Below, piece after piece: positions 23,772 through 38,503 of a stretch of DNA of 64,000 nt. The notes under the pieces are model-generated. The model saw only the letters and a list, made by a program, of their open reading frames with translations, was not told where the DNA came from and did not search any database. Origin of the DNA: Branchiostoma lanceolatum (lineage: Eukaryota > Chordata > Leptocardii > Amphioxiformes > Branchiostomatidae); assembly GCF_035083965.1 (NCBI RefSeq), contig NC_089735.1, positions 3,915,001-3,979,000 on the forward strand. Direction: 5' to 3'. The position numbers were made by a program, and so were the translations under genes. Within the stretch, counting starts at the first letter, position 1, and each line of letters starts with the position of its first letter.

Positions 23772-24039
23772 TAATTATCACTCCTTGGGTAATTTAGATA
23801 AGACGCGAATTAGAACGTTATTAAAGAGGTTTTTTGATGAGCAGAATTCGTTCAGAACTTTAGAAATTTTGTTTAATTTTTCTCTGAAAGAGGCGGTACT
23901 AGTATGCTGATTTCAATACCCTCAATAGACCAAAATGAAGACCGCTGAATGTCTGACACTTCATTGTCCCACTATCACCTCCCGCCTTGCCTTTGTCTTT
24001 CGCCTCGCGTCATGAATATTAAAGAGGTGGATTCCGGGT

Positions 24040-24046
24040 TATAAGT
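24040..24046 (+). promoter_or_regulatory. TATA-like element upstream of nodal
   Basis: GGGTTATAAGTAG lies 84 bp before the Nodal start codon, a suitable place for a TATA box with a transcription start near 24070. Inference from position and sequence. Confidence 0.5.
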
Positions 24047-24123
24047 AGTGGTAATCAGTTAATGCGGCAGGCAGGCTGGACCCAACACCTCCGACTCGAA
24101 CACGCAAACTCCTCGGCCCGACA

Positions 24124-27100
24124 ATGGGGACATTCCTGGCGGCCTCCCTCGCGTTCCTCGCCGTTCAACTGCTGCAGTGCGAGGGTCTGTCGAACGAGCA
24201 CACGCTAGCGGCGTCAGGTCTGCTTCGAGCGAGCGGTGGAGAGGGTCTGGCGCTGGGGAAATACGAGCATGGCGACGGCGTGGTGACTAATGTGACCATG
24301 CGGGGCATGGCTGTGGCGGGTAGGATGACTCCCGAGTTTATGCTCGACTTCTACCAGAGCCTGAGCTCGGGAACGGACCTCAACGTCACCCGGGAGGAGA
24401 ACCAGGCGCTCCCGCTACCGTCCGACACCGTCAGGAGTTTCGCGCTGAAAGGTCCGTATGTCAGATTTAACGGAATTATGTATACAGTTGAAACAAAATA
24501 TTTGGAGGTTTGCGAGTTGAGATGAGCCAAATTAGATTACCCTTTCCGTTTTTGTATCTCCCGGAAGTGGAAGGACAAGATTTTTCTCACTTTAAAGGGA
24601 CTTTTATGGGTTTTGAAAAATTGATCACTTTTTATCAATGGATAGTTCGAAATGGTGTTTATGATAAGCAGAATTGAAAATAAATTTGGACAGTACCACG
24701 GTACCACAGATGTTGTTCCTCCGCTCGCCTGTATGTGGACACTTTCTGCTGTGTAAGGGTACAGTATCTTGATTACTAAATCTAGTATCATTACCAAATT
24801 TTGCTTCTTGTATTTGGAATTAGAGTTTACAACGCATTTGAAAGAAAGCAAGCAGAAACAAGCGCAAACACACCGATTATACATGAGTGTTGTTATTGTT
24901 GTTTTCCCTTTACAGCAAAAAAAATGTGTATTGGTTCCTAGACGGGAATACACATCCCACATCAAGCGTATCAGTCTACGGATCAGATAAGATTCTTTTT
25001 CACACCGATCCTATTCTGTTACTGCGAGGAACAAACGATCGTTCACACTGTTTGTAAAAACTCGTCGAAGATGTTTTCATTATGCATATTGATTTTGTAA
25101 AGTAGTCATCCGACTTGCTAGATTTCTTTCGCATTTCAGTAGAACTTATAATATCCAGACACTTCGCCAGGGGAGTCCTTTTCTTTGTCCAAAAATTACG
25201 ATTTAAAAAAAAAGCTCTTTTCATGCATGGATTCTGTAAGATTTGACGATGTTTTCTCTTTGGAAAGACTGATCGGTCGCCAACGAGAATTATTCGTTGA
25301 TAAATATACATAAGTACCCCTCTTTGTCCGACGAACTCGATTTTGAAACAAATACGTTCAGTTTCAAGTTCTGGCGCACGAGTTAAAGAGAGGTAGGAAA
25401 CGTTTAAAAAGCGCATGAAATAGGTCAGCTACCATCTGCTTGGAAAACATTTATTTGACGAAATACGTTACGGAGTTTCTAAATGGGTGTAAAGGATTAA
25501 TTAGCAAAACAGTGATAATTACTAATCGCGATCTCCATCTTACCGCTGGGGGGCGTTTCTAATCCGAGGTATCCGCCCCATAATGACTTATTCACACCAT
25601 GCATTGACAAATAACCATTCATCCAGGCTGGTCAATACACAAGTAGACAAGTTTACGTTTTGCTGCATTTTGTGGACATGTTCTATCCCTCTTTCTTTAA
25701 TGTAAATTACTCGTCTATTGTTATAATTATTCTCCAAGTAAAGGTTCGGAATGGGCTGGCGGGGAAAACGTCAAAACCTGACAAAATAGAAAGCCCGACA
25801 AAACTTAGAAAAAGACGCATGAAATAAGCCGGAGCCGAATCTCTGCTTGGAGAGTACTTCTCTATATCTGAATGCCATTTTCTCCATCCCAGGCCTTAAT
25901 CCGGAAGTGAACGTCACATCCGTTCCCACCCAGTATGATGACTCAAATTTTTAAACAAAGCAGATTGATCAGAAAGACTGTCTGATGCGAATATTGATAA
26001 GCTTATCCAACCCCAACTTTCGGGGTTCGGCGACTTACTTCACAACAGTTTAATTATGATTATTTCTGTAAATATTATGCTTTTAAAGATTTTCACCCTG
26101 CATACTAGTATACTGATATAGCTTCTCTTTCATCTTTCGGTCTTAACGAAAATTACATCAACACGATGTCAAAATCTTCTATGGTCTTTAAACTTTTGTA
26201 TCTTCCAGAAAGTAACTGGCGTTTGTAGATGTCGTATCTGTCTTATACCGTTCAATGGTCTCACAGAATGTTGATATTCCCTCCGCACAGATGCCAAACA
26301 GAAAGGTAGCCGAAAATTCAGCTTCGTGTTCGACATCTCCAACATCTCTCCTGACATGGACATCCGACTGGCCGAGCTGCGCATGCGTGGCCCGAACTTC
26401 TCGCCTCCGCGTCGACTCTCTGTCAGAGTCTTCAGTCACGAGGAGAAGAAGTGCAAGGTTTGTTTAATGTCAATTTTACAGAAGAAGATCTTAATTGACA
26501 CAACAAAAGCACAGCGACTTTTGTATGGTCTACTACATAACATACAGACACACAAACGATTATGTGCATACAAATGAGTTTGATTACACACAATCATATG
26601 GGATAGAGCAACATATCGAAATTTCACGTGTCATATACTTATACATTGCTTGTTCTAATGTCCACATTCTTTGATGCATATACCTATCTGTACACAGTAA
26701 GGATTATCACCTCCTAGTATGTTATTGAATCTATCAACAGAACGGAGCGCATTTAATTCATTTGAACTAGCGGAGATAAAGGTGAATAGCTTGAACAATC
26801 CATGATAAAGTGCAGCAGTCGAGGACTTATCGATCTGATCACACTCGAGACTGTCCCTTTATTCACTGATGATGTACAGATAAATTGCTACACGCATGTT
26901 CCGAAAATGATATGGAGTGGAATAACCATATAGTATAGTCACCTCGCGTTTGCAAAGCTGGCGTGTTCCGCTGAACGGCGCTTCAAGCGGTTTAGACCAG
27001 ACAGCTAAGGATGCAGGCCACCAGCACGATGTCACTACTACATGTTATGCAAATGTTAGTGAGCATGGTGCATCGACATTCGGGGTAAAAAGAAAGTGAA

Positions 27101-28449
27101 ACGTTTGTACGCTTGAGCGCTAAAACGTCCTAAATTCGCCACTAAATACAAAACTACGGAACGACCAAGAAGTTTATTAGATACGCAATATTTTTCACAG
27201 CACCGACAAAACCTCTCTGCTTCATTTGTTCCCTTTAGAAGAAGAAAGAAGGCGCCACGTGCACAGTGAAACACCGGATCGCCAGCTTCAAACAGATCCC
27301 AGAAGACTTGACCGTGGACGGGTGGAGGGTGGTGGACTTGACGAAGAAACTCTCAAGGTATGTAGCAGAGTTAGTTTTATTTCCAGCCAAATCCGTAAAT
27401 AACTATTGTTGTACGCCGGAAACTCCAAGTAAAACCTGTTCCGATTTTAGAGCAAAAAAAAACATGACTAAGTAGAAAGCCGACAAAACGCCTGAAAACA
27501 CGTCAAAAACCAGTCGGAACCCCTCCTCCGTTTGGAGAGTAAGCAAAACTAGCCCTTCTCTCTCGTATGGTTGATGATACATCGTTTCTGTAATCGTTGA
27601 TGCATAGTTTTTGCAATAGGACGGTTATGTAGTTTCTGTAATAGCACGGTTTAATATGTATTTTCATCTTTCAATCAACACAGATGGGTGCGACAGAACG
27701 TCTCCGCAGACACCATTGAGATCCAGATCACGTCAAAACCGGAGAGACGTCGTCCCCGAGACCTGAGCACCGACGCCTCTGATTGGCTGATGTTGGTGAA
27801 CAACATGTCTCCGGTTCGGGAGGAAGCGGAAACGGCGTTAGACGAGAGAAATCCGGAGGACGAGGAAAGCGAATTCTATACGGATGAAGGTACGGACGAA
27901 CCTAACACAGAATCTCGACAGAAGAGAAGGGTCGAAATCAAACTGTCTGAAGATGTGAGTCTGGTGGTGTTCTCTCAAGACCAAAAGGCGGACTTGCTTC
28001 GAGATTCCCTGAAAGCCAAGCGCGCACAGCACGACGTCAGACACGACCACCCGACGGAAACCCGAATCGCGCGCTCCAACAGAAGACGCCAGAAGAAGTC
28101 GAAGAAAGGAAAGACGGACAGTTCTAAGAAAGACGACACTCCCTGCAAGAAAGTAGAGTTCTGGGTGGATTTTGATCACATTGGTTGGGGCACGTGGATC
28201 ATATATCCGAAGAGGTTCAACGCGTTTCGTTGCGAGGGCGTGTGTCCGACCCCCGTAGACCAACTCTACCACCCCACTAACCACGCCGTCATGACCAGCA
28301 TCCTGAACTTGCACAAGCCGGGAAAGGCGCCCATGCCCTGCTGTATCCCCACGAAGTTAAAAGCTTTGAGTATGTTATACCTGGAGCACGGGGAGGTCGT
28401 TCTTAGACACCACGAAGATATGATCGTAGATGAATGTGGTTGTCAATAG
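24124..28449 (+). CDS. nodal: Nodal, TGF-beta superfamily ligand
   Basis: Exons 24124-24451, 26291-26457, 27239-27357, 27684-28449; 1380 nt, 459 aa. Residues 1-20 form a signal peptide ([19 protein letters not shown]). The propeptide ends in a very basic stretch with a furin-type site RSNR (335-338). The mature domain holds seven cysteines from C359 ([10 protein letters not shown]) to the final CGCQ. Nodal-type signatures are [27 protein letters not shown] and [10 protein letters not shown] followed by DMIVDECGC; these separate it from BMP, GDF8/11 and Lefty. As family knowledge: the ligand is secreted, acts through activin-type receptors with an EGF-CFC co-receptor, and directs mesendoderm and left-right patterning. 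The first intron begins AAAG/GTCCGT, a weak donor, chosen because only it keeps frame with exon 2. The 1.8-kb first intron is where vertebrate Nodal genes carry autoregulatory elements; I could not establish one here. Confidence 0.95.
25731..25853. mobile_element. CTCCAAG-type MITE in nodal intron 1
   Basis: Starts TCTCCAAGTAAAGGTTCGGA, ends TCTGCTTGGAGA. Inner phrases 'aaacctgacaaaatagaaagc' are shared with the copy in nodal intron 3. Confidence 0.7.
27421..27539. mobile_element. CTCCAAG-type MITE in nodal intron 3
   Basis: Starts AACTCCAAGTAAAACCTG, ends CCTCCGTTTGGAGA. Shares the 'agtagaaagccgacaaaac' interior with the copy at 25731-25853. Confidence 0.65.
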
Positions 28450-28470
28450 TTTCATCATTAGTATAACCAC

Positions 28471-28632
28471 CATAGCCTGAGCTGAGTACCATCCTCCGTA
28501 GTGACCGCTGACTCAATGCTTGTCGCTTGCTAACCACATTACTGATACACGCAGGGCCAGGCTCAGTGGTCATAGTACGCGACAAGCATTGAGCCAGCGG
28601 TGACTACGGAGGATGGTACTCAGGCTATAGCC
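28471..28632. mobile_element. Long inverted repeat in nodal 3' region
   Basis: Begins 22 bp after the nodal stop. Arms of about 53 bp (left ATAGCCTGAGCTGAGTACCA, right TGGTACTCAGGCTATAG) pair around a loop of about 55 bp. If transcribed as 3' UTR it would form a strong hairpin. Confidence 0.85.
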
Positions 28633-29006
28633 GTCATGCTACTTACGGTATCAAAAATACGGGAGAAAAAAGATGCAACTTCACATATTGATCTACTGTA
28701 TATACGGCGCAGGCACAGGGCTATGAGACACTATGTGACAATCATTTCATAAAAAAGCTAAGGTACAGTAATTCTTGGTCTTTATGTAGAAGTATGTTTT
28801 GGTTTATTGTGTAAATATCATGTAAGTACTACGCATTCCTCACTAGATAATAGAATGAAAATTTGCATGAAATCCCTTCCTAGTTACAGATTTTGATTCA
28901 ACTCAAAGCTTTTATACGATCGGCGGTTTGTTTACTGATTGATCGAATTGTATGTAGAAGTGTTTTAATCATTTCCCCATCCGTCTATTGTTTTGATATT
29001 TTTGTA

Positions 29007-29012
29007 AATAAA
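29007..29012 (+). promoter_or_regulatory. Candidate nodal polyadenylation signal
   Basis: AATAAA in TTTGTAAATAAACTG, about 560 bp after the stop. Confidence 0.4.
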
Positions 29013-29580
29013 CTGTTTATAACAAACCATACATTTCGTTTTTCATTCTATCTCGCAATTTATATTGTACAGTCCCTGACTAATTTTAATTAAAAGTGAA
29101 CAGGTAACATGGAAGTTCATCTGTGTCGGTAAATGGCATTATGAGTAAAGCTAAACTTTACGAAACTAAGACTTAGAAGAAGAATTGATACTCGCCCAAA
29201 TTGGGACTTACTTAAATCCTAGATTCGGAGCCGGATTTCTTTAGAAGAAGAGTGGGGGAAGCTGTGTACATTGGAGCCAACCGTCTGACATTGAACAGAG
29301 ACGGGGTGACACAGGTTATCTGGCACTTACGACCCGTTTGTTTTGTCACGTGTCTCTGACGTCACGTCCAGGAAGTAACAGTGGACGGGTCCATTCCGTA
29401 GTGTCTTCCATCACGTAGTGTATATGATAACGCATGACCGTAACTAAGGCTACTTTGAAAAGTTAGTTGTCTCTCAGAGGAAATAATACGACGAATTGGC
29501 GAAGGTATGCGATTCTCGAATTTAGACTGAAGTGTATCCTTGTCACGGTTCCTTTGTCTATCTAAATTTCATATTTTTTT

Positions 29581-29985
29581 CTGTCACGTTTAACCAGGAA
29601 GGCCCTGTTCAGTGGTGCGATAACAACTATACAATGGGGCCCAGTTGATTAGAAATATACATTTTGTTCTTGAAATTCTCAAGTTTGTTTCTATTCCTTT
29701 TGTCTAAATCAGTAGAGCATGGACAAAATGACACGAAGTAGTCAGCATTTATTAATCAAGATATAGCCTATCAAGGACAAGAGATACAAAAACTGGTTAT
29801 ACAAGTTCTGCTGCAGTACCAATGTCACACACCAGGGGGCCCAACGCCGTCTATATTTTGTTTCTGTCACGTTTAACCAGGAAGGCCCTGTTCAGTGGTG
29901 TGATAACAACTATACAATGGGGCCCAGTTGATTAGAAATATACATTTCGTTCTCAAGTTTGTTTCTATTCCTTTTGTCTGAATCC
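29581..29985. repeat. Direct repeat pair between nodal and alpha-tubulin
   Basis: About 115 bp starting CTGTCACGTTTAACCAGGAA at 29581 recurs at 29869 with few changes. The spacer (29700-29868) contains 'gatacaaaaactggt...ctgctgcagtacc', a dispersed motif also seen near 16165, 31337 and 35733. Confidence 0.8.
29748..29753 (-). promoter_or_regulatory. Candidate alpha-tubulin polyadenylation signal
   Basis: AATAAA on the minus strand about 315 bp past the stop. Confidence 0.4.
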
Positions 29986-30068
29986 TTTTAATTATAACAT
30001 CAGTAAATTACTAGTAATGCGTGATTGTGATCTGCTGGAGGGAAATCAAAAGCTCTCGCAGTATCTAA

Positions 30069-32688
<2,620 letters not shown>

Positions 32689-33044
32689 GATGGTTGATAC
32701 TTGTTAAAGGACCACGGAGGAAATACAGCAAACTTTCTCGATCGTCCTAGGCTGTCACTTCCGAGTGAAATGACTCTCAAGCTACGAATGCTGTTATACA
32801 GGTGATAATTAGTCAAATTACACTATGCCACATTGGTGATTGGCTGAAACGTGTCACGTTACCATTACGCCATATGGTGTTGCTTGACCGGTAAATCAAC
32901 TTAGGCCACAGCAAGTAATTTTTATGGATAGCATCAGCGCGCTCATTAATTTTCGCCTGATTTAAAAAAAAAACAAAAAAACACAAGCAATTTCATTGCC
33001 CTTGGCCGGTGGTGAGCATGCCAAAAATTGGCAAATATGTCGTC

Positions 33045-33335
33045 TAAGGTGTTCCATTACATATGAATACCCAGTGTAGTTCCTGCCTATGATGGTATGA
33101 CAAGCTGTTTTCTGCATTTGTTCTAGTTAGTTGAGCTGTATAACTGTGTTCTAGTTAGTTGAGCTGTATACATTACATGATGCCCTTCCTTTTTGGTTCT
33201 AGTTAATTGAGCTGTATACACAAGGTGTTTCATCGCATATGAATACCAAGTGTAGTTGCTTCAGATGATGGTACAACAAGCTCTTTTCTGCATTTGTTGT
33301 AGTTAGTCTATTGAGATGTATACACATCTACAAAG
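33045..33335. repeat. Tandem duplication of about 177 bp
   Basis: AAGGTGTTCCATTACATATG at 33045 recurs with changes at 33222. Inside, 'ctagttagttgagctgtata' is itself repeated three times. Confidence 0.75.
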
Positions 33336-33667
33336 ATATGATTACTGTTGAATCAAGGAGGTTTTATATTATATATGAAACCTCAATGGTTGAATGCAGG
33401 AATAAAATACCTGTTGGTCACGATATCATAATTTGTCGCCTCAATTCTTGTTTAAAAAGATTTATGATCTCAAAATTTGAAGGTATAGGAATCTTGCTTT
33501 GTTTTGTCCGCCTTATTTTTTTCGCCCTATCTCATTAGTTTTGGAGTCTGCGGAGGATGTCATCCACACAATTTACTTGCTGTGGCCTTATAGTGTCTGG
33601 GGGAAGTCTGATTGGCTAGTGTCAGTCGTTAGGGGTCTCGCGGTCTAGATCTGTAACCTTGACAACC

Positions 33668-34000
33668 TTATCTGTTGTCTTATTCCCCATTGGCACTAAA
33701 TTTTAGGACCTATTGTCTTATAATTATTCCCCATTGGCACTAAATTTTAGGACCTATTGTCTTATAATTATTCCCCAATACCACTAAATTTTCGGACCTA
33801 TTGTCTTATAATTATTCCCAAATGCCACTAAATTTAAGGACCTATTGTCTTATAATTATTCCCCAATGCCACTAAATTTTGGGACCTGTTGTCTTATTCC
33901 CAATTGCACCAATTTTTTGGACATGTTGTCTTATTATTCCCCTCTGCCACTAAATTTTGGGAACTGTTGTCTTATTCCCAAATGCCACTTAATTTTGTTT
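33668..34000. repeat. Minisatellite with unit of about 43 bp
   Basis: Seven to eight degenerate units of CCTATTGTCTTATAATTATT + CCCCATTGGCACTAAATTTT. Units shorten to about 35 bp toward the right end. Confidence 0.85.
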
Positions 34001-34379
34001 ACAGACAATAATGGCCGACAAAGGGCGGGATAAATCTCCAAGCAGATGTAAGGCTCCGTGTTTTGACTCGTGTGCTTGCAATGCTGAGTACATCCTTCTG
34101 GGAGTGTGCATTCTTTAACTCTTCGTGAAGCAGAGGGAGGTGGGGCAGAAAATCTAAAAACGATTGTCATTTTCTTAACTGCCCAGAAGATACTGAGGTC
34201 CGCAATGAAGACTAATAAGTATCACCTGTTTGTTGGCAGGAAAAGTCAGGTGACAGTTTTTGCAGCAATTGATTGGCCGATAATTCATAGATAACTAGAT
34301 GAAAGACGAAACTACCATCATATTGCCATTGTTCATTGTGTTTATCTATTTCTATAGTGTTCTATGGTCGGTTTCTAAA

Positions 34380-35050
34380 AAGGGCAAAGTTTGGTTTGAC
34401 ATTTTGGACAAAACATAAATATACATAGCACTTAGCAATAAGAATACAATATAACAGGATGGGAACCTTCAATTATACCATACATGATCATCTTTTTGAT
34501 TAGAAGCAGGTCCTGTTTGGTACAGAGTTTCCACCAGATACAGGAATGTTTCCAAAAATATTTCACAATACAAAAATAAATGTTGAATCGTAATTGTAAC
34601 ATTGATCGGATTCTATTAGATTTGCATTTCTTGACCAACTTTTTGTAGCTAGGTAATTATGAGTGATCTTGTACTGAAAGCACTGTAACTTAATTTCACT
34701 TGTAGCATTAAAAGCACCAGTATATCTTGCTCTCTCAATGTTAACATGTTATCTTCGCCAATTTTGCTTATGATTTCGTTTTCTATACTAGGGGGTACAC
34801 ATTGTTTCTGAATAAGGATATCATATAATTGTTTGCATGTTGTTGTAATGGCCCGGGGATGTACCTTCTCTGTATAGTCAAAAATAATGTTAGAGGTGCA
34901 CTTTCTTCCATTAATTTTGATTACATCTTTCCACTTCTTGGGTATGGCCGCTTTTATTGAGTTGTATTTCATTTTTTGTCTTGAAACCATGGTTAAGCCA
35001 TATAGGTTATGGCCTGGGAATCTAAGCGCACCCGGTACAGGCCCAAGCAA
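34380..35050 (-). pseudogene. 3' relic of a non-LTR retrotransposon (LINE)
   Basis: Minus-strand reading shows IPKKWKDVIKING, YTEKVHPRAITTTCKQLYD, ENEIISKIGED and then, after stops, FWKHSCIWWKLCTKQDLLL and YGIIEGSHPVILYSYC. This order resembles the region after the polymerase domain of LINE reverse transcriptases (zinc-binding end). Frames are broken by several stops. Assignment is by resemblance from memory. Confidence 0.6.
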
Positions 35051-35068
35051 CAGAGTGAGTGGGGGAGG

Positions 35069-35214
<146 letters not shown>

Positions 35215-35235
35215 TAAAGATAAAACTTAATGAAA

Positions 35236-35325
35236 ACACGCAGGATAACGGTACTGACATTTAACACATTTACATTCTTTGATACGCCCTTACCGACTAC
35301 AGTGGGCTCAAGATCGACGATGACC
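35236..35325 (-). pseudogene. Alpha-tubulin fragment (end of exon 2 plus donor and intron start)
   Basis: On the minus strand VDLEPTVVG is followed by the donor GTAAGG, exactly as at 31525-31498, and the similarity continues into the intron (compare 31436-31470). Nothing tubulin-like lies on either side, so this is a relic about 3.8 kb from the intact gene. Confidence 0.75.
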
Positions 35326-36043
35326 CAAATACATGGTGTTCATTTGCTGCATGCAAAGGTGTACCAGATACCATGAAGATTTTAGTTGCGTTGACGTTTC
35401 CAACGTTACAAACATATTTGCTGAGTTTTTTTGCGCCACTTAAGATGTCCCTTTATATCATTGGTACGGTTCCTTTATGGCGGGAATGTGCAAATTTTCG
35501 ATGTTTTTGTCTCAATGTTATTTGAATCTCTGGTCCTTGATATGCTTGCTGATAAGTTAATGAGATGATTTCATTGTGTACTAATAGGTCTGTTTAGTTT
35601 ACTTCTACTGGCAACAGTGAACTCAGATACAAACGCTTCAAGGGAACCTCAACCTACACCACTTCCCCCTTACATCAAAAGCTATCTGCCATCTCAACAC
35701 ATCAGGACCACAGCATGTCCAGGACAAAAAATGCAAAACAGATGTTCTGCTGCAGTACCAAGGTCAACGACCCCCCCCCCCACACACACACGCATACACA
35801 CACATAAACACAAATACACACAAATGTACAAAGAGAGTCCAAAACTATGCCATCGTTTTTCATGAAGGCAATAATGTGTATCATCAGAAATTACTCTTGG
35901 TTTGACGATACAGTCTCAACAGATCCTTTCATTTGTTGGAGAATATTGATGAATGTATGTAATAGATCCTTCATAAAATCACACTTTGACCGTTCCGTAC
36001 GCTATACCCCCGTTGGGATGATGGCGGAGCCATGGTTGACAGA

Positions 36044-36113
36044 CATGGGAAAGCGGTGTGTTAGCGCATGGGAAAGTGGTGTGTTAGCGCATGGGAAAGT
36101 GGTGTGTTAGCGC
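36044..36113. repeat. Three copies of a 23-bp unit
   Basis: CATGGGAAAGTGGTGTGTTA + GCG, three times in tandem with one substitution. Confidence 0.9.
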
Positions 36114-38128
36114 TGATAACGTCTCCCGCACGGTAATCTGATCAACCCTTCCCGAAGCGACACCCAGTTGACGGTGGACCATCTGCCGCGTCACTCTGTC
36201 CCCTACACAAGTACTACCTGGTCACCAGATTCTCCCGGGGCTGTCGGCTGGGGTTCATCGGCACTGTGAGCTTCCATCCCCGCCTGGCAAACTAAGCACA
36301 CCCGGTGTAGGACCTGGCAACAGTCTGGATTCTAGGACATCACACCTGCTCGTCACAGCAAGGTGTAAAGAGTTCGTAGAAGGTACAGATTTCTTTACCA
36401 TCTTCGTCACTTTGCTTTTATTGCCCTCGAATATGGTGTTAAACGTTTTAAAGAGCGATTGGATTTTTCCAGGCTGTAACATCACGTTGGTATCAACATG
36501 ATATTTTATGCCAATGAAGTTTGTAGTTGCGATTTTATCCCAGCAATATCTATGCATAACCCAACTCTTGCACAGAAAGAAACTATATATCATGCGATCA
36601 TACATGTCTATTTGACTGAAGCTTAGACCCAAAGTTGTAACTTCAAAAACGCCGTCTCAGTACATGCAGACCAATAAGTTTTTTTACGAAGTTTGTCAAT
36701 GAAGACAGAACATGACAAAGATAACTGTTGGGTATTTCAGGGGATATCCTTTATGCATCGCCTTCTGACAGATTTGTAGAACCATTTCAGTACAGCATTA
36801 TATGGCAATATCGCTTTTACATGAGTGTTATGATCCTTTGAATGGCAAGCATAGTATTGCTGGTAAACGTACAATGGTGCAATTTTCTTTCGTTTTCATA
36901 TCGGTATCATTCAAAACTCACACTCAAAGGTAAATCTTTGCTAATTTTGTTAACGCCTTGTAATCTGATCCATCAGATACGAAGGGTGGGTAATTGAATG
37001 TAGATCTCAGGAAATTCCTGAATTATTTACCAAGTTGATGAGATAGATTCGCGAAATTGCCAATTACGCCATATCATCATAAAGCATTTCAGGCCAGGGC
37101 ACGGTGAGACTGAATATGAAATAATAATTTTTAACAGTAACACTATGATGCGTGATGATTTGTAGCCTCCTTTTCCGACAGGCCATCTAGGCCAACCGGT
37201 GTTTATATTTTTGGGGGAGGGGGGCGATGATTCGCTGATATCGGGGCCAGGGTCTATTGCTGGAGAGATCGTTTTTGCCGCCCGTACTTAGACCTGCTAA
37301 ATAAGCTAGATGATTTTGGGGCTTTTATTGTCAAACAATTGGCAACTCCGAGCCTAAATATCCGATTTCCGTCCAAAAAGCGCTCCCAGACACCTTTGGG
37401 AATGATGTAACAAAAGTGCTGATGATGGGCACCATCTGCTGCCACTGTTTGACATATGGTCCATACAGTACAACCCCCCGCGGGACGTCCGGTCAACAAC
37501 ATTCATCAAATATCGCTCATTGTGTTATACACTCACACCATGTAGGGTGGGAAAAGTTACTCAAGTTAGTATATTTGATATTTTGACAAAGTTATACTGT
37601 AAAAGGGGATATGTTGTTCGCGTTGTTCACGGTGACCTCTTCATCGCAAAACCACCTCGATTGTTTCTTCTTTTACAGTAACACCCTACATTGCACTTTC
37701 AGACACGAACTTTTAGTAGTCTACTTCCTTCAAGTACGTAGGAAATGCGACCTTAGCTGAACACACGTTACGGCAACATACGAATGGCCAAATTGCAACT
37801 AATTTTTGTTGTTGAATCAAATGTTCCGCTTAAAAAAGGCACGTACGATTGACTGACTGTTTTTTTTGGTTGGATAGCTGGTGTTTATTCCACAGAGCAA
37901 ACTGTGATGACAAAATCCTAAAAGGACACCATCTGTGACACCGTAACGTTCAACGTTCATTGATCCGTGAAACAAGTGGCCGTGTGGCGTGGCCTGAGGC
38001 TATATCACACCAGAGCACCAGCTGCAGTTAAACACCATTGCTGCCGGTGTTGTTTTTGTAGCCTTCAAATCCCTGTAACACGCCTTAGGTAGGAGTCTCA
38101 TTCGCCCTTTAGTGTATACTAAGGAAAG
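36114..38128. other. Gene-poor interval
   Basis: Several ORFs occur (for example minus 36255-36632 and 37254-37502) without recognisable domains or splice context. A phrase near 36288-36318 (AAGCACACCCGGTGTAGGAC) is shared with 35022-35050, so part is probably repeat-derived. A short MITE family A copy sits at 37595-37680. Confidence 0.45.
37595..37680. mobile_element. MITE family A copy 4 (short form)
   Basis: TACTGTAAAAGG ... CTTCTTTTACAGTA, 86 bp, keeping both ends and little interior. Confidence 0.6.
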
Positions 38129-38335
38129 AGATATAAAGACACCCTTAAACACTACTTAAAGAAGGGTCACATTGACCGCACAAATTTTGAGGCTCTCTGC
38201 AACGATCGCAACACCTGGCGTCAGCTGAGCTACAACAGCGTCACAACTTTTGAAGCTGAGAGAATAGCAGCCGCTGAGGCCAAGAGAGCAGGGCCAGGAA
38301 AGCCCGGCTGCAACAGAACTGATGAACTCATGTAG
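38129..38335 (+). pseudogene. C-terminal relic of a retroelement polyprotein
   Basis: An open stretch of 68 codons without its own start reads RYKDTLKHYLKKGHID, DRNTWRQLSYNSVTTFEAER and ends in a stop. The 'kDtLK...W..l......tFE.eR' pattern resembles the end of LINE endonuclease/reverse-transcriptase proteins (from memory). No polymerase domain is found upstream. Confidence 0.5.
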
Positions 38336-38503
38336 ACTTGCCCTACTCTTTGGAGTGGCCGTCAACACTAAGAAGAGATAGCGTTAAAGCATGCTATCCC
38401 AGCTTAGACTTAGTGCACAATACTAACTATTGAATATGGGCTTATATTTCAGCGGATCGCGATTGATTCCTAACTGTTATATTTTTGCTAGGTTACCAGA
38501 AGG

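Noticed and set aside
24925-24932. TGTGTATT as a FoxH1 site in nodal intron 1
   Set aside because: A single 8-bp match in 1.8 kb of A+T-rich intron is expected by chance; paired sites were not seen.
25000-25416. 138-codon minus ORF
   Set aside because: Lies in nodal intron 1; no motif or splice context.
27684-28449. Identity as GDF8/11, Vg1/GDF1 or Lefty instead of Nodal
   Set aside because: The mature domain has Nodal-type [16 protein letters not shown] and [10 protein letters not shown] and a normal C-terminal CGC; Lefty lacks the alpha-helix cleavage layout seen here and the others differ at these motifs.
36255-36632. 125-codon minus ORF as a gene
   Set aside because: Shares a short phrase with the LINE-flanking DNA at 35022-35050 and has no known domain; probably repeat-derived.
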